This document shows, piece by piece, positions 25,689-35,437 of a DNA stretch of 64,000 nucleotides. The notes under the pieces are model-generated. The model did no database searches, was not told where the DNA came from, and saw only the letters and a list, made by a program, of their open reading frames with translations. The DNA comes from Martelella lutilitoris (GTDB lineage: Bacteria > Pseudomonadota > Alphaproteobacteria > Rhizobiales > Rhizobiaceae), in contig NZ_CP066786.1 in assembly GCF_016598595.1 (NCBI RefSeq), forward strand, positions 1 to 64,000, read 5' to 3'. The number at the start of each line of letters is the position of its first letter. The stretch's first letter is position 1. Made by a program: the position numbers and the translations under genes.

Positions 25689-26441
25689 ATGACGAGCCCT
25701 GACGTGGATAAACGCGCCAAACCCACGACGATCGATCTCGGCGGCAGGACGCTGCCGCTCAACCTGAAGACCAATGCGCGCGCCCGGCGGATGACGCTGA
25801 AGATCGAGCCCGGCGGCCATGCCGTCAGCCTCACGGTTCCGCCCGGTCTTGCCCGCCATGAGGTGGACGGTTTCCTGCGCCGCCACCATGACTGGCTGCT
25901 CGAACGGATGGCGCGGTTTGAAGGCCATGAGAGCCATATTGCCGATGGCGGAAAGGTGAAAATCTTCGGCGTTCCCCACACGATCCGCCACAGCGGCAAT
26001 CTGCGCGGCATCACCGAAGCCCGAAATGAGCCCCACGGCATGGTTCTGCGTGTCTCCGGCCCGGCCGAGAGCATCGGACGACGCGTCGCCGACTATCTGA
26101 AGAAGGAAGCCCGGCGCGAAATCACCGATCGGGTGAAGGCGCATGCGGCGGCCAGCGGCAAATCCTATGTCTCGATCTCCTTCAAGGACACCCGCTCGCG
26201 CTGGGGCTCCTGCTCGTCTGTCGGCAATCTCAATTTCTCCTGGCGCATCGCCATGGCGCCCCTCTTCGTCGTCGATTATCTCGCCGCCCATGAAGTGGCG
26301 CACCTGTCGGAAATGAACCACGGGCCGCGCTTCTGGGCGCTGTGCGAAAGGCTTTGCCCGCGAACGCCGGAAGCCCGACAATGGCTGAAGAACGAAGGCT
26401 CCTTCCTGCACGCCGTGCGTTTCGATGCGCCCTTTGCCTGA
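25689..26441 (+). CDS. YgjP-like (DUF45) zinc metallopeptidase
   Basis: A 250-residue cytoplasmic protein. The C-terminal part has DTRSRWGSCSSVGNL followed by the zinc motif HEVAHLSEMNH (H201, E202, H205, H211), which is the WLM/YgjP-type HExxH pattern. Two zinc histidines and the catalytic glutamate are therefore present. The physiological substrate of the family is not known. The N-terminal half (about 20-110) is the usual DUF45 beta-rich lead-in. It lies 43 bp before trpF. Confidence 0.85.
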   Translation: MTSPDVDKRAKPTTIDLGGRTLPLNLKTNARARRMTLKIEPGGHAVSLTVPPGLARHEVDGFLRRHHDWLLERMARFEGHESHIADGGKVKIFGVPHTIRHSGNLRGITEARNEPHGMVLRVSGPAESIGRRVADYLKKEARREITDRVKAHAAASGKSYVSISFKDTRSRWGSCSSVGNLNFSWRIAMAPLFVVDYLAAHEVAHLSEMNHGPRFWALCERLCPRTPEARQWLKNEGSFLHAVRFDAPFA

Positions 26442-26484
26442 TCAAGCCTTCGCAGCTCACCCCTGTTTGTGATAGAAAAGCGTC

Positions 26485-27147
26485 ATGAAAAGACCGGACA
26501 TCAAGATCTGCGGTATCCGCACGAAGGAAACGCTTGACCATGTGATTGCACGCGGTGCCAGCCATGTTGGTTTCATCTTCTTCGAGAAGAGCCCGCGCCA
26601 TGTGGAAGTCGATGTTGCTGCCGGCCTGATCGAGCATGTGCGCGGCCGGGCGAAGACGGTTGCCGTGAGTGTGAATGCCGACAACGAGTTGCTTGAGGAG
26701 ATCGTCTTCGGCGCGCGGCCCGACATGCTGCAGCTGCATGGCAAGGAAAGCCCCGATCGCGTGGTGACCGTCAAGGCGCTTTACGGGCTGCCGGTGATCA
26801 AGGCGTTTTCAATCCGTGCGCCGGAAGACCTTGCCTTTGCGCGCGACTACGAGGATGTCGCCGACCGCATTCTCTTCGACGCCAAGCCGCCGGAAAATGC
26901 CGTCCTTCCCGGCGGCAACGGCATTGCCTTTGATTGGCGCTTGCTTGCCGGCTATCAGACGACTATCCCTTGGTTTCTGTCCGGAGGCCTGAACGCGGAG
27001 AATGTGGGCACGGCGCTCACCGACATCCACGCGCCGGGACTTGACGTATCATCCGGTGTGGAAAGTGCGCCGGGCTTAAAGGATCCGGCCCGGATCGATG
27101 CCTTTTTTGATGCCGTCGACACGGCGCTTTTGCGCCGGACGGCCTGA
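26485..27147 (+). CDS. trpF: Phosphoribosylanthranilate isomerase
   Basis: A 220-residue TIM-barrel enzyme of tryptophan synthesis that converts phosphoribosylanthranilate to the carboxyphenylamino-deoxyribulose phosphate. [11 protein letters not shown] at the N-terminus carries the catalytic cysteine (C8). The phosphate-binding end is [11 protein letters not shown] with DVSSGVE. The last base of its stop is the first base of the trpB ATG, so the genes are translationally coupled. Confidence 0.95.
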   Translation: MKRPDIKICGIRTKETLDHVIARGASHVGFIFFEKSPRHVEVDVAAGLIEHVRGRAKTVAVSVNADNELLEEIVFGARPDMLQLHGKESPDRVVTVKALYGLPVIKAFSIRAPEDLAFARDYEDVADRILFDAKPPENAVLPGGNGIAFDWRLLAGYQTTIPWFLSGGLNAENVGTALTDIHAPGLDVSSGVESAPGLKDPARIDAFFDAVDTALLRRTA

Positions 27148-28379
27148 TGGAGACTGACGTGAACGAGACGCCAAAACCAAACTCCTTCAAATCCGGCCCT
27201 GACGAGAGCGGCCTGTTCGGCATTTTCGGCGGGCGTTTCGTCGCCGAAACGCTGATGCCGCTGATCCTCGACCTGCAGGCGGAATGGGAAAAGGCCAAGA
27301 CCGATCCCGAGTTCAAGGCGGAGCTGACATCGCTCGGCAAGCATTATACCGGCCGTCCGAGCCCGCTCTATCACGCCGAACGCCTGAGCGAACATCTCGG
27401 CGGCGCGAAGATCTATTTCAAGCGCGAGGAGCTGAACCACACCGGCTCGCACAAGATCAACAACTGCCTCGGCCAGATCCTGCTGGCAAAGCGCATGGGC
27501 AAGACCCGGATCATCGCCGAGACCGGTGCCGGCCAGCACGGCGTGGCATCGGCCACCGTTGCCGCCCGCTTCGGCCTGCCCTGCGTCGTCTATATGGGCG
27601 CGACCGATGTCGAGCGTCAGGCGCCCAACGTCTTCCGCATGAAGCTTCTCGGCGCCGAGGTGAAGCCGGTGACTGCCGGTCACGGCACGCTGAAGGATGC
27701 GATGAACGAGGCATTGCGCGACTGGGTCACCAATGTCGACGACACCTATTACCTGATCGGCACGGCCGCCGGTCCCCATCCCTATCCGGAAATGGTGCGC
27801 GATTTCCAGGCGGTGATCGGCCAGGAAGCGCGCGAGCAGATCATGGAAGCCGAAGGGCGGTTGCCCGATCTGGTGATCGCCGCCGTCGGCGGCGGTTCGA
27901 ACGCGATCGGCATCTTCCATCCCTTCCTCGATGATCCGGACGTGAAGATTGTCGGTGTGGAAGCCGGCGGTCGCGGGCTTGACGGCGAGGAACACTGCGC
28001 CTCGCTGACGGCCGGCGCGCCGGGCGTGCTCCACGGCAACCGCACCTATCTGCTGCAGGATGCGGACGGGCAGATCAAGGAAGGCCATTCGGTCTCCGCC
28101 GGGCTCGACTATCCGGGCATCGGACCGGAGCATTCCTGGCTCAACGATATCGGCCGCGTTGATTATGTTCCGATCCTCGATAACGAGGCTCTGGAAGCCT
28201 TCCAGCTGATGACCCGGCTCGAGGGCATCATTCCCGCACTCGAGGCCAGCCATGCGATTGCCGAAATCGTCAAGCGCGCGCCGAAGATGGGCAAGGACGA
28301 GATCATCCTCGCCAATCTTTCCGGACGCGGCGACAAGGACGTCCACACGGTCGGCAAGATTCTCGGCATGGAGATGTGA
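27147..28379 (+). CDS. trpB: Tryptophan synthase beta subunit
   Basis: A 410-residue PLP enzyme that joins indole and serine. The PLP lysine is in HTGSHKINN, the serine/indole site includes [10 protein letters not shown], and the phosphate-binding loop is GGGSNAIG. Its length is normal for the family. It starts in the trpF stop codon and is followed by a small gene before trpA. Confidence 0.97.
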   Translation: METDVNETPKPNSFKSGPDESGLFGIFGGRFVAETLMPLILDLQAEWEKAKTDPEFKAELTSLGKHYTGRPSPLYHAERLSEHLGGAKIYFKREELNHTGSHKINNCLGQILLAKRMGKTRIIAETGAGQHGVASATVAARFGLPCVVYMGATDVERQAPNVFRMKLLGAEVKPVTAGHGTLKDAMNEALRDWVTNVDDTYYLIGTAAGPHPYPEMVRDFQAVIGQEAREQIMEAEGRLPDLVIAAVGGGSNAIGIFHPFLDDPDVKIVGVEAGGRGLDGEEHCASLTAGAPGVLHGNRTYLLQDADGQIKEGHSVSAGLDYPGIGPEHSWLNDIGRVDYVPILDNEALEAFQLMTRLEGIIPALEASHAIAEIVKRAPKMGKDEIILANLSGRGDKDVHTVGKILGMEM

Positions 28380-28384
28380 GGTCC

Positions 28385-28669
28385 ATGACGACGGGTTCGC
28401 GCGCGGAAACCATTGAGGAGATGTCGGAACTGGCGGAGGCCCTTTTCGACATTATCGAGGAGGAGAATGCGAACGTGCCGGATATCCGCCACGCCGTGGT
28501 GGAAGCACTGGCGCACCAGAACCTCTACAATATCGAGATGGCGGCGGCGCTTTCGGCGCTTTCTGAAGGCCGCAGGCCCGAAGCCGAACTGGACAGTCTC
28601 GTCTTGAACATGAAGGCGGTGCACAAATCGCTGGTCAAGGCGATCTCGGCCTGGAATGAAGCCGACTGA
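28385..28669 (+). CDS. Small acidic helical protein between trpB and trpA (unknown)
   Basis: A 94-residue protein with no family that I recognise. It is acidic (many E and D), has no membrane segment or cysteine, and looks largely alpha-helical (EEMSELAEALFDIIEEENA, then VVEALAHQNLYNIEMAAALSAL). ATG 28385 begins 5 nt after the trpB stop; an alternative GTG at 28376 would overlap that stop. The open frame keeps the codon bias of its neighbours and sits in the trp operon, so it is likely to be expressed. A role with tryptophan synthase is only a guess. Confidence 0.6.
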   Translation: MTTGSRAETIEEMSELAEALFDIIEEENANVPDIRHAVVEALAHQNLYNIEMAAALSALSEGRRPEAELDSLVLNMKAVHKSLVKAISAWNEAD

Positions 28670-28713
28670 CACCTGCCGACACTATCGCATCGAGGATGCC
28701 ACGGAGCTAGACT

Positions 28714-29553
28714 ATGACCGAACGCATGGAAAAACGCTTTGCAGCCCTGAAGGCCGAGGGCCGGCCGGCGCTGATCACCTATTTCATGGGTGGCGATCCC
28801 GATTTCGATACCTCGCTTGAGATCATGAAGGCTTTGCCGAAGGCGGGCGCCGATGTGATCGAGCTCGGCATGCCCTTTTCCGATCCGATGGCCGATGGCC
28901 CGGCGATCCAGATGGCGGGTCTCAGGGCGCTGAGGGGCGGGCAGACGCTGGAAAAAACGCTGGAACTGGCGCGACAGTTCCGCAAGCAGGATGCCGAAAC
29001 GCCGATCGTGATGATGGGATACTACAATCCGATTTACATCTACGGCGTCGAGCGCTTCGTTGAAACCGCGCTCGAAGCCGGGATCGACGGCCTCATCATC
29101 GTCGACCTGCCGCCGGAAATGGACAATGAGCTGTGCATTCCCGCGCTGGAAAAAGGTCTCAACTTCATCCGCCTCGCCACGCCGACGACCGACGAGAAGC
29201 GCCTGCCGACGGTTTTGAACAACACCTCCGGCTTCGTCTATTACGTCTCGATGAACGGCATTACCGGTTCGGCGCTGCCGGACCCGTCAAAGGTTGGCGC
29301 TGCGGTTTCGCGCATCAAGGCGCATACCGATCTTCCCGTCTGCGTCGGCTTCGGCGTGAAGACGGCAGAACATGCCCGCCTCATCGGCGCTGCCGCCGAC
29401 GGCGTGGTGGTCGGTACGGCGGTCGTCAACCAGATTGCCGGTACGTTGGATGCCAATGGCAAGGGCGGCAAGGACACGGTGGATGCCGTTGCCACCTTCG
29501 TGCGCGGGCTTTCGAGCGGCGTGCGCGACGCCCGCCTTGCAGCGGCGGAGTAA
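28714..29553 (+). CDS. trpA: Tryptophan synthase alpha subunit
   Basis: A 279-residue TIM-barrel lyase that releases indole from indole-glycerol phosphate for the beta subunit. The catalytic glutamate and aspartate are in [20 protein letters not shown] (E49- and D60-type positions). The phosphate loop includes [11 protein letters not shown] and GVVVGTAVV. It lies 44 bp after the small gene and 42 bp before accD. Confidence 0.96.
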   Translation: MTERMEKRFAALKAEGRPALITYFMGGDPDFDTSLEIMKALPKAGADVIELGMPFSDPMADGPAIQMAGLRALRGGQTLEKTLELARQFRKQDAETPIVMMGYYNPIYIYGVERFVETALEAGIDGLIIVDLPPEMDNELCIPALEKGLNFIRLATPTTDEKRLPTVLNNTSGFVYYVSMNGITGSALPDPSKVGAAVSRIKAHTDLPVCVGFGVKTAEHARLIGAAADGVVVGTAVVNQIAGTLDANGKGGKDTVDAVATFVRGLSSGVRDARLAAAE

Positions 29554-29595
29554 ATCTGGCAAACCGCAGGCAATGCTATTCAGGAGGTTCATTTG

Positions 29596-30552
29596 GTGAA
29601 CTGGATAACCAATTATGTGCGGCCGCGGATCAACTCCATGTTCGGCCGCCGCGAAGTTCCCGAGAATTTGTGGATCAAGTGCCCCGAAACCGGGGCCATG
29701 GTGTTTCACACCGATCTGGAAGAAAACAAGTGGGTCATTCCCTCCTCCGGCTACCACATGAAGATGCCGGCACGGGCGCGTCTGGCCGACCTTTTCGACA
29801 ATGGCGCGTTCGAGGAACTGCCGCAGCCGAAGGTGGCGCAGGACCCGCTGAAATTCCGCGATTCCAAGAAATATGCCGACCGGCTCAAGGAAAATCGCGC
29901 GAAGACCGGTCAGGAAGACACGATCATCGCCGGCGCCGGAACGCTTGAAGGCCTGAAGCTCGTTGCCGTTGTCCATGAGTTCAAGTTCCTTGGCGGTTCG
30001 CTCGGCATGGCTGCCGGCGAGGCGATCATCCAGGCCTTCGACCGGGCGCTGAAGGACCATTGCCCGCTGGTGATCTTCCCCGCCTCCGGCGGCGCGCGCA
30101 TGCAGGAAGGCGTATTGTCGCTGATGCAGATGCCGCGCGTCACCGTGATGGTGGAACTGATGCGCGAGGCCGGGCTGCCCTATATCGTCGTGCTCACCAA
30201 CCCAACCACCGGCGGCGTTTCGGCCTCTTATGCCATGCTGGGCGACCTGCATATCGCGGAGCCGGGTGCCGAAATCGGCTTTGCCGGCCGTCGCGTGATC
30301 GAGCAGACCATTCGCGAACAGCTGCCCGACGGGTTCCAGACGGCGGAATATCTGCTGGACCATGGCATGGTCGACATGGTGGTCAAGCGCCACGACATTC
30401 CCGAGACGCTGGCGCGCGTGCTGAAGATCATGACCGGCGCGCCGCCGACGGCGACGGCAATGCTGGAAGCGCCGAAACAGAACGAGGCCATTGCCAACGA
30501 GACGCCGCACGAGCCCCTTGACAGCGGAGAGGCGCCGACGCCGCAGAGCTGA
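29596..30552 (+). CDS. accD: Acetyl-CoA carboxylase carboxyltransferase beta subunit lacking a zinc ribbon
   Basis: A 318-residue subunit that, with AccA, carboxylates acetyl-CoA for fatty acid synthesis. The crotonase-like core has [24 protein letters not shown] and [14 protein letters not shown]. The N-terminal zinc ribbon usually has four cysteines, but only C29 ([10 protein letters not shown]) remains; the other three positions are non-cysteine (T32, and IPSSG in place of the second pair). GTG 29596 was chosen over TTG 29593 because AGGAGG at 29582-29587 is 8 nt from it and the start ([10 protein letters not shown]) fits rhizobial AccD. Confidence 0.95.
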   Translation: MNWITNYVRPRINSMFGRREVPENLWIKCPETGAMVFHTDLEENKWVIPSSGYHMKMPARARLADLFDNGAFEELPQPKVAQDPLKFRDSKKYADRLKENRAKTGQEDTIIAGAGTLEGLKLVAVVHEFKFLGGSLGMAAGEAIIQAFDRALKDHCPLVIFPASGGARMQEGVLSLMQMPRVTVMVELMREAGLPYIVVLTNPTTGGVSASYAMLGDLHIAEPGAEIGFAGRRVIEQTIREQLPDGFQTAEYLLDHGMVDMVVKRHDIPETLARVLKIMTGAPPTATAMLEAPKQNEAIANETPHEPLDSGEAPTPQS

Positions 30553-30722
30553 AGCGAAGGCCCATGGAGGAGGCGGCCGCACCTGTTCCTTTCCGGCATG
30601 GCCCGCGCAGCAGGAGAAACGGCCCCGGGCTTGAAATGCGGGGGCCGGTCGGTCTGCGCGAAACGACAGATGAAGCAGTGCGCAACTGATGAAAGCCTGG
30701 CGCACCGGAAATCGGACCAATC

Positions 30723-32066
30723 ATGGACAACCATTCCTTCGGCGCTGCCGAGCGTGTGATCGATCACCTGATGCAGCTGCATCCCAAGGGCTTCGATCTG
30801 TCGCTAGAGCGGATCAGGGTTCTTCTTGAAAAGCTCGGCAATCCGCATCTGGCCCTGCCGCCGGTCATCCATATCGCCGGCACCAACGGCAAGGGCTCGG
30901 CAAGCGCCTTTTCACGCGCACTTCTGGAGGCGGCGGGTCTTTCCGTCCATGTCCATTCCTCGCCGCATCTCGTGCGCTGGCACGAGCGCTTCCGCATCGG
31001 CGGACCCGGGGGCGCAAGCGGCTATGTCGATGACCAGTTGCTGGCCGAAACGCTGAAGCGCGTGGAGACGGCCAATGCCGGCGCCACGGCCACCGTTTTC
31101 GAACTGCTGACCGCGGCGACCTTCGTGCTGTTTGCGGAGATCCCCGCCGACGCGGTTATTCTGGAAGTCGGTCTCGGCGGCCGCTTTGATGCCACCAATA
31201 TCATCGACAAGCCGGCCGTCAGCGTCATCATGCCGATCTCGCTTGACCACCAGGCCTATCTCGGCGACCGGGTTGAACTGATTGCCGCCGAGAAGGCCGG
31301 AATCATGAAGCCGGGCGTGCCCGTCGTCATCGGCCAGCAGGAATATGAGGCCGCCGAGGAAGTGCTGATCGCCACCGCCGACCGGCTCGGCTGTCCGCTG
31401 CATCTCTACGGCCAGGACTACAGCGCCCATGAGGAACACGGACGTCTCGTCTACCAGGACGGCGACGGGTTGATGGACCTGCCGCTGCCCGCGCTTCCCG
31501 GCCGGCACCAGTATGCCAACGCGGCCGCCGCGATCTCCGCGGTCAAGGCCGCCGGCTTTTCCATTGACGAGCAGGCGGCGGAAAGAGCGATGCGCAACGT
31601 TTTCTGGCCTGCGCGCCTGCAACGCCTCCACGAAGGCGACCTGGTGACGGGAGCGCCCGACGGCAGCGAGATCTGGCTGGACGGCGGGCACAATCCCGGC
31701 GCCGGCGAGGTGATCGCCGAGGCGCTTGCCGGTTTCGAGGAGCGTGACCCGCGTCCGCTGTTTCTGATCATCGGCATGATCAACACCAAGGACCCGTTCG
31801 GCTTCTTCGAGCATTTCGCGGGGCTTGCGAATTATGTCTACTGCGCCCCGATCAAAGGTACGGAAGCCTTCATCGATCCCGTGGCGCTGGCCTCCTCGGC
31901 CGCCGATGCCGGATTGTCGGCCGAACCGGTTTCCTCGATCGGGGAGGCGCTGGCGGCCATCTGCCTGCGCACGCGCGCCGACCAGCCGCCACCCAGGATC
32001 CTGATCGGCGGCTCGCTCTATTTCGCCGGCAACGCGCTGTTCGAAAACGGCACGCCGCCGCTCTGA
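30723..32066 (+). CDS. folC: Bifunctional folylpolyglutamate synthase/dihydrofolate synthase
   Basis: A 447-residue Mur-ligase-type enzyme that adds glutamate to dihydropteroate or folate. The ATP loop is HIAGTNGKGSASAF (about residues 50-63). Further motifs are LEVGLGGRFDATN, LDHQAYLG and a C-terminal DGGHNPGAGEV. It is the last gene of the trp-accD-folC group and faces ahcY tail to tail; the shared terminator at 32086 separates them. The 170-bp gap before it contains a GGCCCCG hairpin near 30621 and no gene that I can support. Confidence 0.94.
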   Translation: MDNHSFGAAERVIDHLMQLHPKGFDLSLERIRVLLEKLGNPHLALPPVIHIAGTNGKGSASAFSRALLEAAGLSVHVHSSPHLVRWHERFRIGGPGGASGYVDDQLLAETLKRVETANAGATATVFELLTAATFVLFAEIPADAVILEVGLGGRFDATNIIDKPAVSVIMPISLDHQAYLGDRVELIAAEKAGIMKPGVPVVIGQQEYEAAEEVLIATADRLGCPLHLYGQDYSAHEEHGRLVYQDGDGLMDLPLPALPGRHQYANAAAAISAVKAAGFSIDEQAAERAMRNVFWPARLQRLHEGDLVTGAPDGSEIWLDGGHNPGAGEVIAEALAGFEERDPRPLFLIIGMINTKDPFGFFEHFAGLANYVYCAPIKGTEAFIDPVALASSAADAGLSAEPVSSIGEALAAICLRTRADQPPPRILIGGSLYFAGNALFENGTPPL

Positions 32067-32085
32067 CATTCCCGATTTCGGACGC

Positions 32086-32126
32086 AAAAAGGCCGCAGCG
32101 ACGTTTCTGTTCGCTGCGGCCTTTTT
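32086..32126. terminator. Bidirectional terminator between folC and ahcY
   Basis: AAAAAGGCCGCAGCGA (32086-32101) pairs perfectly with TCGCTGCGGCCTTTTT (32111-32126). The A-run on one side and the T-run on the other let it end transcription from both the plus-strand folC and the minus-strand ahcY. Confidence 0.9.
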
Positions 32127-32140
32127 CACCGTATCATTGA

Positions 32141-33541
32141 TCAGTAGCGGTAATGTTCCGGCTTGAACGGGCCTTCCGGCGTCACGCCGATATAGGCGGC
32201 CTGTTCCTCGGAGAGCACGGTCAGCTTGGCGCCGAGCTTGTCGAGATGAAGGCGTGCGACCTTCTCATCCAGATGCTTCGGCAGGACGTGGACGGTGTTC
32301 TCGTATTTGTCGCGGTGCTGGAAGATTTCCATCTGCGCCAGCACCTGGTTGGTAAACGATGCCGACATGACGAAGGAGGGGTGGCCGGTGGCGTTGCCGA
32401 GGTTCAGCAGACGGCCCTCGGAGAGCAGGATCAGCCGCTTGCCGTCGGGAAAGGCGATCATGTCCACTTGCGGCTTGATGTTGGTCCACTTGTAATTGCG
32501 CAGCGCGTTGACCTGAATTTCATTGTCGAAATGGCCGATATTGCCGACAATCGCCATGTCCTTCATCTCGCGCATATGTTCCAGGCGGATGATGTCCTTG
32601 TTGCCGGTTGTGGTGACGAAGATATCGGCGGTCGCAACGACGTCTTCCAGCAGCACGACCTCGAATCCGTCCATGGCGGCCTGAAGCGCGCAGATCGGAT
32701 CGGCTTCCGTCACCTTGACGCGGGCGCCGGCGCCGGAAAGCGAGGCGGCAGAACCCTTGCCGACATCGCCGTAACCACAGACGACGGCGACCTTGCCGGC
32801 CATCATCACGTCGGTGGCGCGGCGGATGCCGTCAACCAGCGATTCCTTGCAGCCATATTTGTTGTCGAATTTCGATTTGGTGACCGAGTCATTGACGTTG
32901 ATCGCCGGGAAGGGGAGCTGGCCAGCGCGGGCAAGCTGGTAAAGCCGGTTGACGCCCGTCGTGGTTTCCTCGGTCACGCCCAGAAGCGCATCACGCTGTT
33001 TGGTGAAGAAGCCGGGCGTTTCGGCCATGCGCTTCTTGATCTGGGCGATCAGCACTTCCTCTTCCTCCGAGCCGGGCCTGGAGAGCACGTCCTCGCCGGC
33101 TTCGGCGCGCGCGCCGATCAGGATATACATGGTGGCGTCGCCGCCATCATCGAGGATCAGGTTCGACTGGCCGCCGTCTGTCCACTGGAAGATCCGGTCG
33201 GTATAGGACCAGTATTCCTCAAGGCTCTCGCCCTTGACGGCAAAGACCGGCGTGCCGGTGGCGGCGATCGCGGCGGCGGCATGGTCCTGGGTGGAGAAGA
33301 TGTTGCACGATGCCCAGCGGACATCGGCGCCGAGCGCCTTCAGCGTTTCGATCAGCACGCCGGTCTGGATCGTCATGTGCAGCGAGCCGGAAATCCGCGC
33401 GCCCTTCAGCGGCTGGCTTTCGCCGAACTCCTCGCGCGCGGCCATCAGGCCCGGCATTTCGGTTTCGGCAATCTCCAGTTCCTTGCGGCCATAATCGGCC
33501 AGCGCGATATCGGCAACGATGAAATCTTCTGTGGCGCTCAT
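32141..33541 (-). CDS. ahcY: Adenosylhomocysteinase
   Basis: A 466-residue enzyme that splits S-adenosylhomocysteine into adenosine and homocysteine to keep methylation running. The NAD-binding loop is [11 protein letters not shown]. The substrate domain includes [29 protein letters not shown] and [11 protein letters not shown]. The C-terminus ends in HYRY, as is usual. ATG 33541 is preceded by CGGGAG; a longer frame up to 33559 has no better site. I looked for an SAH or SAM-II riboswitch in 33542-33639 and recognised none. Confidence 0.96.
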   Translation of the reverse strand: MSATEDFIVADIALADYGRKELEIAETEMPGLMAAREEFGESQPLKGARISGSLHMTIQTGVLIETLKALGADVRWASCNIFSTQDHAAAAIAATGTPVFAVKGESLEEYWSYTDRIFQWTDGGQSNLILDDGGDATMYILIGARAEAGEDVLSRPGSEEEEVLIAQIKKRMAETPGFFTKQRDALLGVTEETTTGVNRLYQLARAGQLPFPAINVNDSVTKSKFDNKYGCKESLVDGIRRATDVMMAGKVAVVCGYGDVGKGSAASLSGAGARVKVTEADPICALQAAMDGFEVVLLEDVVATADIFVTTTGNKDIIRLEHMREMKDMAIVGNIGHFDNEIQVNALRNYKWTNIKPQVDMIAFPDGKRLILLSEGRLLNLGNATGHPSFVMSASFTNQVLAQMEIFQHRDKYENTVHVLPKHLDEKVARLHLDKLGAKLTVLSEEQAAYIGVTPEGPFKPEHYRY

Positions 33542-33639
33542 TGATAACTCCCGAGGCAAAAGGATGGTGCAGCGTCCGGCCCGATCACGCAGGCAACGCG
33601 CATTCTTCAGTTTGCATCGTTAGTAACAGCCCCGGAGGA

Positions 33640-33687
33640 AACTGACAAGAAAGACATAAAGATTTCTTTATGTCTTTCTTGTCAGTT
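33640..33687. repeat. Perfect 48-nt palindrome between FGGY kinase and ahcY genes
   Basis: The arms at 33640-33662 and 33665-33687 are exact reverse complements over 23 bp, beginning AACTGACAAG and ending GACATAAAGA, around TT. The stem is AT-rich, unlike the GC-rich surroundings. It starts 11 nt after the kinase stop on the minus strand, where it could act as a terminator or 3' end structure, and it lies upstream of ahcY. A T-rich tail after it is short (TTTCC). Confidence 0.9.
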
Positions 33688-33698
33688 GTATGGACAAT

Positions 33699-35273
33699 CT
33701 AACCTGCGGTGGCAAGCGTGTCCCGGCAAGCCTGCAGAATTTTGAGCCGGGCATATTGGCGATCATAGTAGTCGGCAAACGACGGATCGGGATCGGTCAA
33801 TTCCGCTGCCGCCTGCATCGCGGCGGCTGTGCTGCCAAGGTCCGGGTATAGTCCCGATGCTGCGCCGGCGTTGATGGCGGAGCCCAGCAGCACCACATCT
33901 TCCGTCGGCGAGATATGCACGGGAAGACCGGTCACGTCGGCGAAAAGTCTTGAAAGGAGAGGGTTTCTCCGGTGGCCTCCGGCAAGGTGAAGGCCGGTGG
34001 CGGGAATGCGGCTTTCGCCGAGATGTTCGAGGATCTGCCTGAGCGACAGGGCAATGGCGATCGAGGCACGCCAGTAGAGACGGCAAAGCCCATCGAAGGA
34101 TTTGTCGAGCGTGAGGCCGGCGATCATCCCGGTCATTGTCGGATCGGCAAAGGGCGAGCGGCTGCCGTGAAAATCCGGCAGGATGTCCAGCCCGTCGGCA
34201 AAGCCGGGGCCGTTCTCGGCAAGCATTTCCGTGATCCGGGCGATCACCTGCTGGTGGCGGTCTTCCGTCGCCGGTCCGCCCTCCGCGTGGATTTCAAGCA
34301 GATGGTTGAGTAAACCGCCGGTTGCAGACTGTCCGGCTTCGAACGCCCATTGGTTCTTATGAATTGCCGAAAAATATGGCCCCCAGAGGCTTTTCGCGAA
34401 GACCGGTTCGCCGCCCTGGCCGATAAGGCAACTCGAGGTCCCGCCAATCAGCGCGAATTCGCCCGAGGCCGCAGCCTTGTCCGCCGGAAGCGCGCCAAGG
34501 GCGCCGGCATAGGCATCGACCATGCCGGCCGCGACCGCGACATCGCGATCAAGCCCCAGCGCCTCGGCAGCCTGGGTCGACAGTCTGCCAACGGAGGCGC
34601 CGGGCGGGCAGGGCGCATGCGCGGCGCCGGCCTTTTCGGGAAGGTCATCAAGGCCGAATGTTCCGAGAAGCGTGCGCGGCCAGGGTGCGTCACTGTCGGC
34701 CCTGTAGAACCATTTTGTCACAAGCGTGGAGACCGAGCGCGCCGGATTGCCGGTGGCGCGATAGCTCAGATAGTCGGCGAGGTCGAAGAAGCCGCCCGCC
34801 CTTTGCCAGAGATCGGGGCGATTGCGTTTCAGCCACAACAGCTTCGGCACCTGCATTTCAGGCGAGATCGATCCGCCCGAATGCCGCACCGCCGGATCAT
34901 CGGTGGCGCTCAGCTCTTCCGCTTCGGCCTCGGCGCGGTGATCGAACCAGGCGAGCGTGTCGTAGGTCCCGGCCTCGTCCTCAAAGAGCGGCAGTGGCCG
35001 ACCGGATCCGTCGAGCAACACCAGCGAGCAGGTCGCGCCGAAGGCAAGCCCCGCGACCTGCTCGGGCCCGAGACCGGCCGCAAGCCGCGCGGCCCGCACG
35101 GCTGTTGCTGTCGTCTGCCAGATGTCTTCGGAAATATACTCTCCGCGCCGGGCGCCCGGACGGCGCAGCCTGAGCGGCTCCACCTTGCGGGCGAGCATGA
35201 TGCCGGTTTTATCGAAAACGCCTGCCCTGACGCTTGCCGTGCCGACATCGACCGCAATCACATGATCGCGCAT
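33699..35273 (-). CDS. FGGY-family pentulose kinase (xylulokinase/ribulokinase-like)
   Basis: A 524-residue sugar kinase of the FGGY family. VAIDVGT-type ATP motif is seen as IAVDVGTASVRAGVFD, the sugar-binding region includes WFDHRAEAEA, and the C-terminal FGGY/ATP motif appears as LHLAGGHRRNPLLSRL. These signatures fit the ribulokinase/YpCarbK-like branch more than classical XylB. It is the last gene of the sorbitol/mannitol operon; the gap to mannitol dehydrogenase is 164 bp. It would phosphorylate the ketose made from the polyol (for example xylulose from arabitol or a related pentulose). Fructose from mannitol would need another kinase. Confidence 0.85.
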   Translation of the reverse strand: MRDHVIAVDVGTASVRAGVFDKTGIMLARKVEPLRLRRPGARRGEYISEDIWQTTATAVRAARLAAGLGPEQVAGLAFGATCSLVLLDGSGRPLPLFEDEAGTYDTLAWFDHRAEAEAEELSATDDPAVRHSGGSISPEMQVPKLLWLKRNRPDLWQRAGGFFDLADYLSYRATGNPARSVSTLVTKWFYRADSDAPWPRTLLGTFGLDDLPEKAGAAHAPCPPGASVGRLSTQAAEALGLDRDVAVAAGMVDAYAGALGALPADKAAASGEFALIGGTSSCLIGQGGEPVFAKSLWGPYFSAIHKNQWAFEAGQSATGGLLNHLLEIHAEGGPATEDRHQQVIARITEMLAENGPGFADGLDILPDFHGSRSPFADPTMTGMIAGLTLDKSFDGLCRLYWRASIAIALSLRQILEHLGESRIPATGLHLAGGHRRNPLLSRLFADVTGLPVHISPTEDVVLLGSAINAGAASGLYPDLGSTAAAMQAAAELTDPDPSFADYYDRQYARLKILQACRDTLATAG

Positions 35274-35437
35274 CCTGCACGCTCCCCCACCTGTCAGTAT
35301 TTTCGCACAAAGTGGACGAGATTATTCGTTTCGTCAAACCTTCCGGCAGCGCGGGGCCGCGCCCCGCGAAGCCGCGCGCGTGACGAGAAGGAGAGGTGCC
35401 GGGCGCTTCGGGCCCGTATCGGTTTCAGCCGGATGGC

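Noticed and set aside
32153..33544. A 463-codon open frame on the plus strand opposite ahcY
   Set aside because: It is the antisense shadow of the ahcY gene, which has complete family motifs. The antisense product has none.
33542..33639. A SAH or SAM-II riboswitch upstream of ahcY
   Set aside because: I compared the leader by eye with the consensus forms I know and found no matching core, although ahcY is a common target for such switches.
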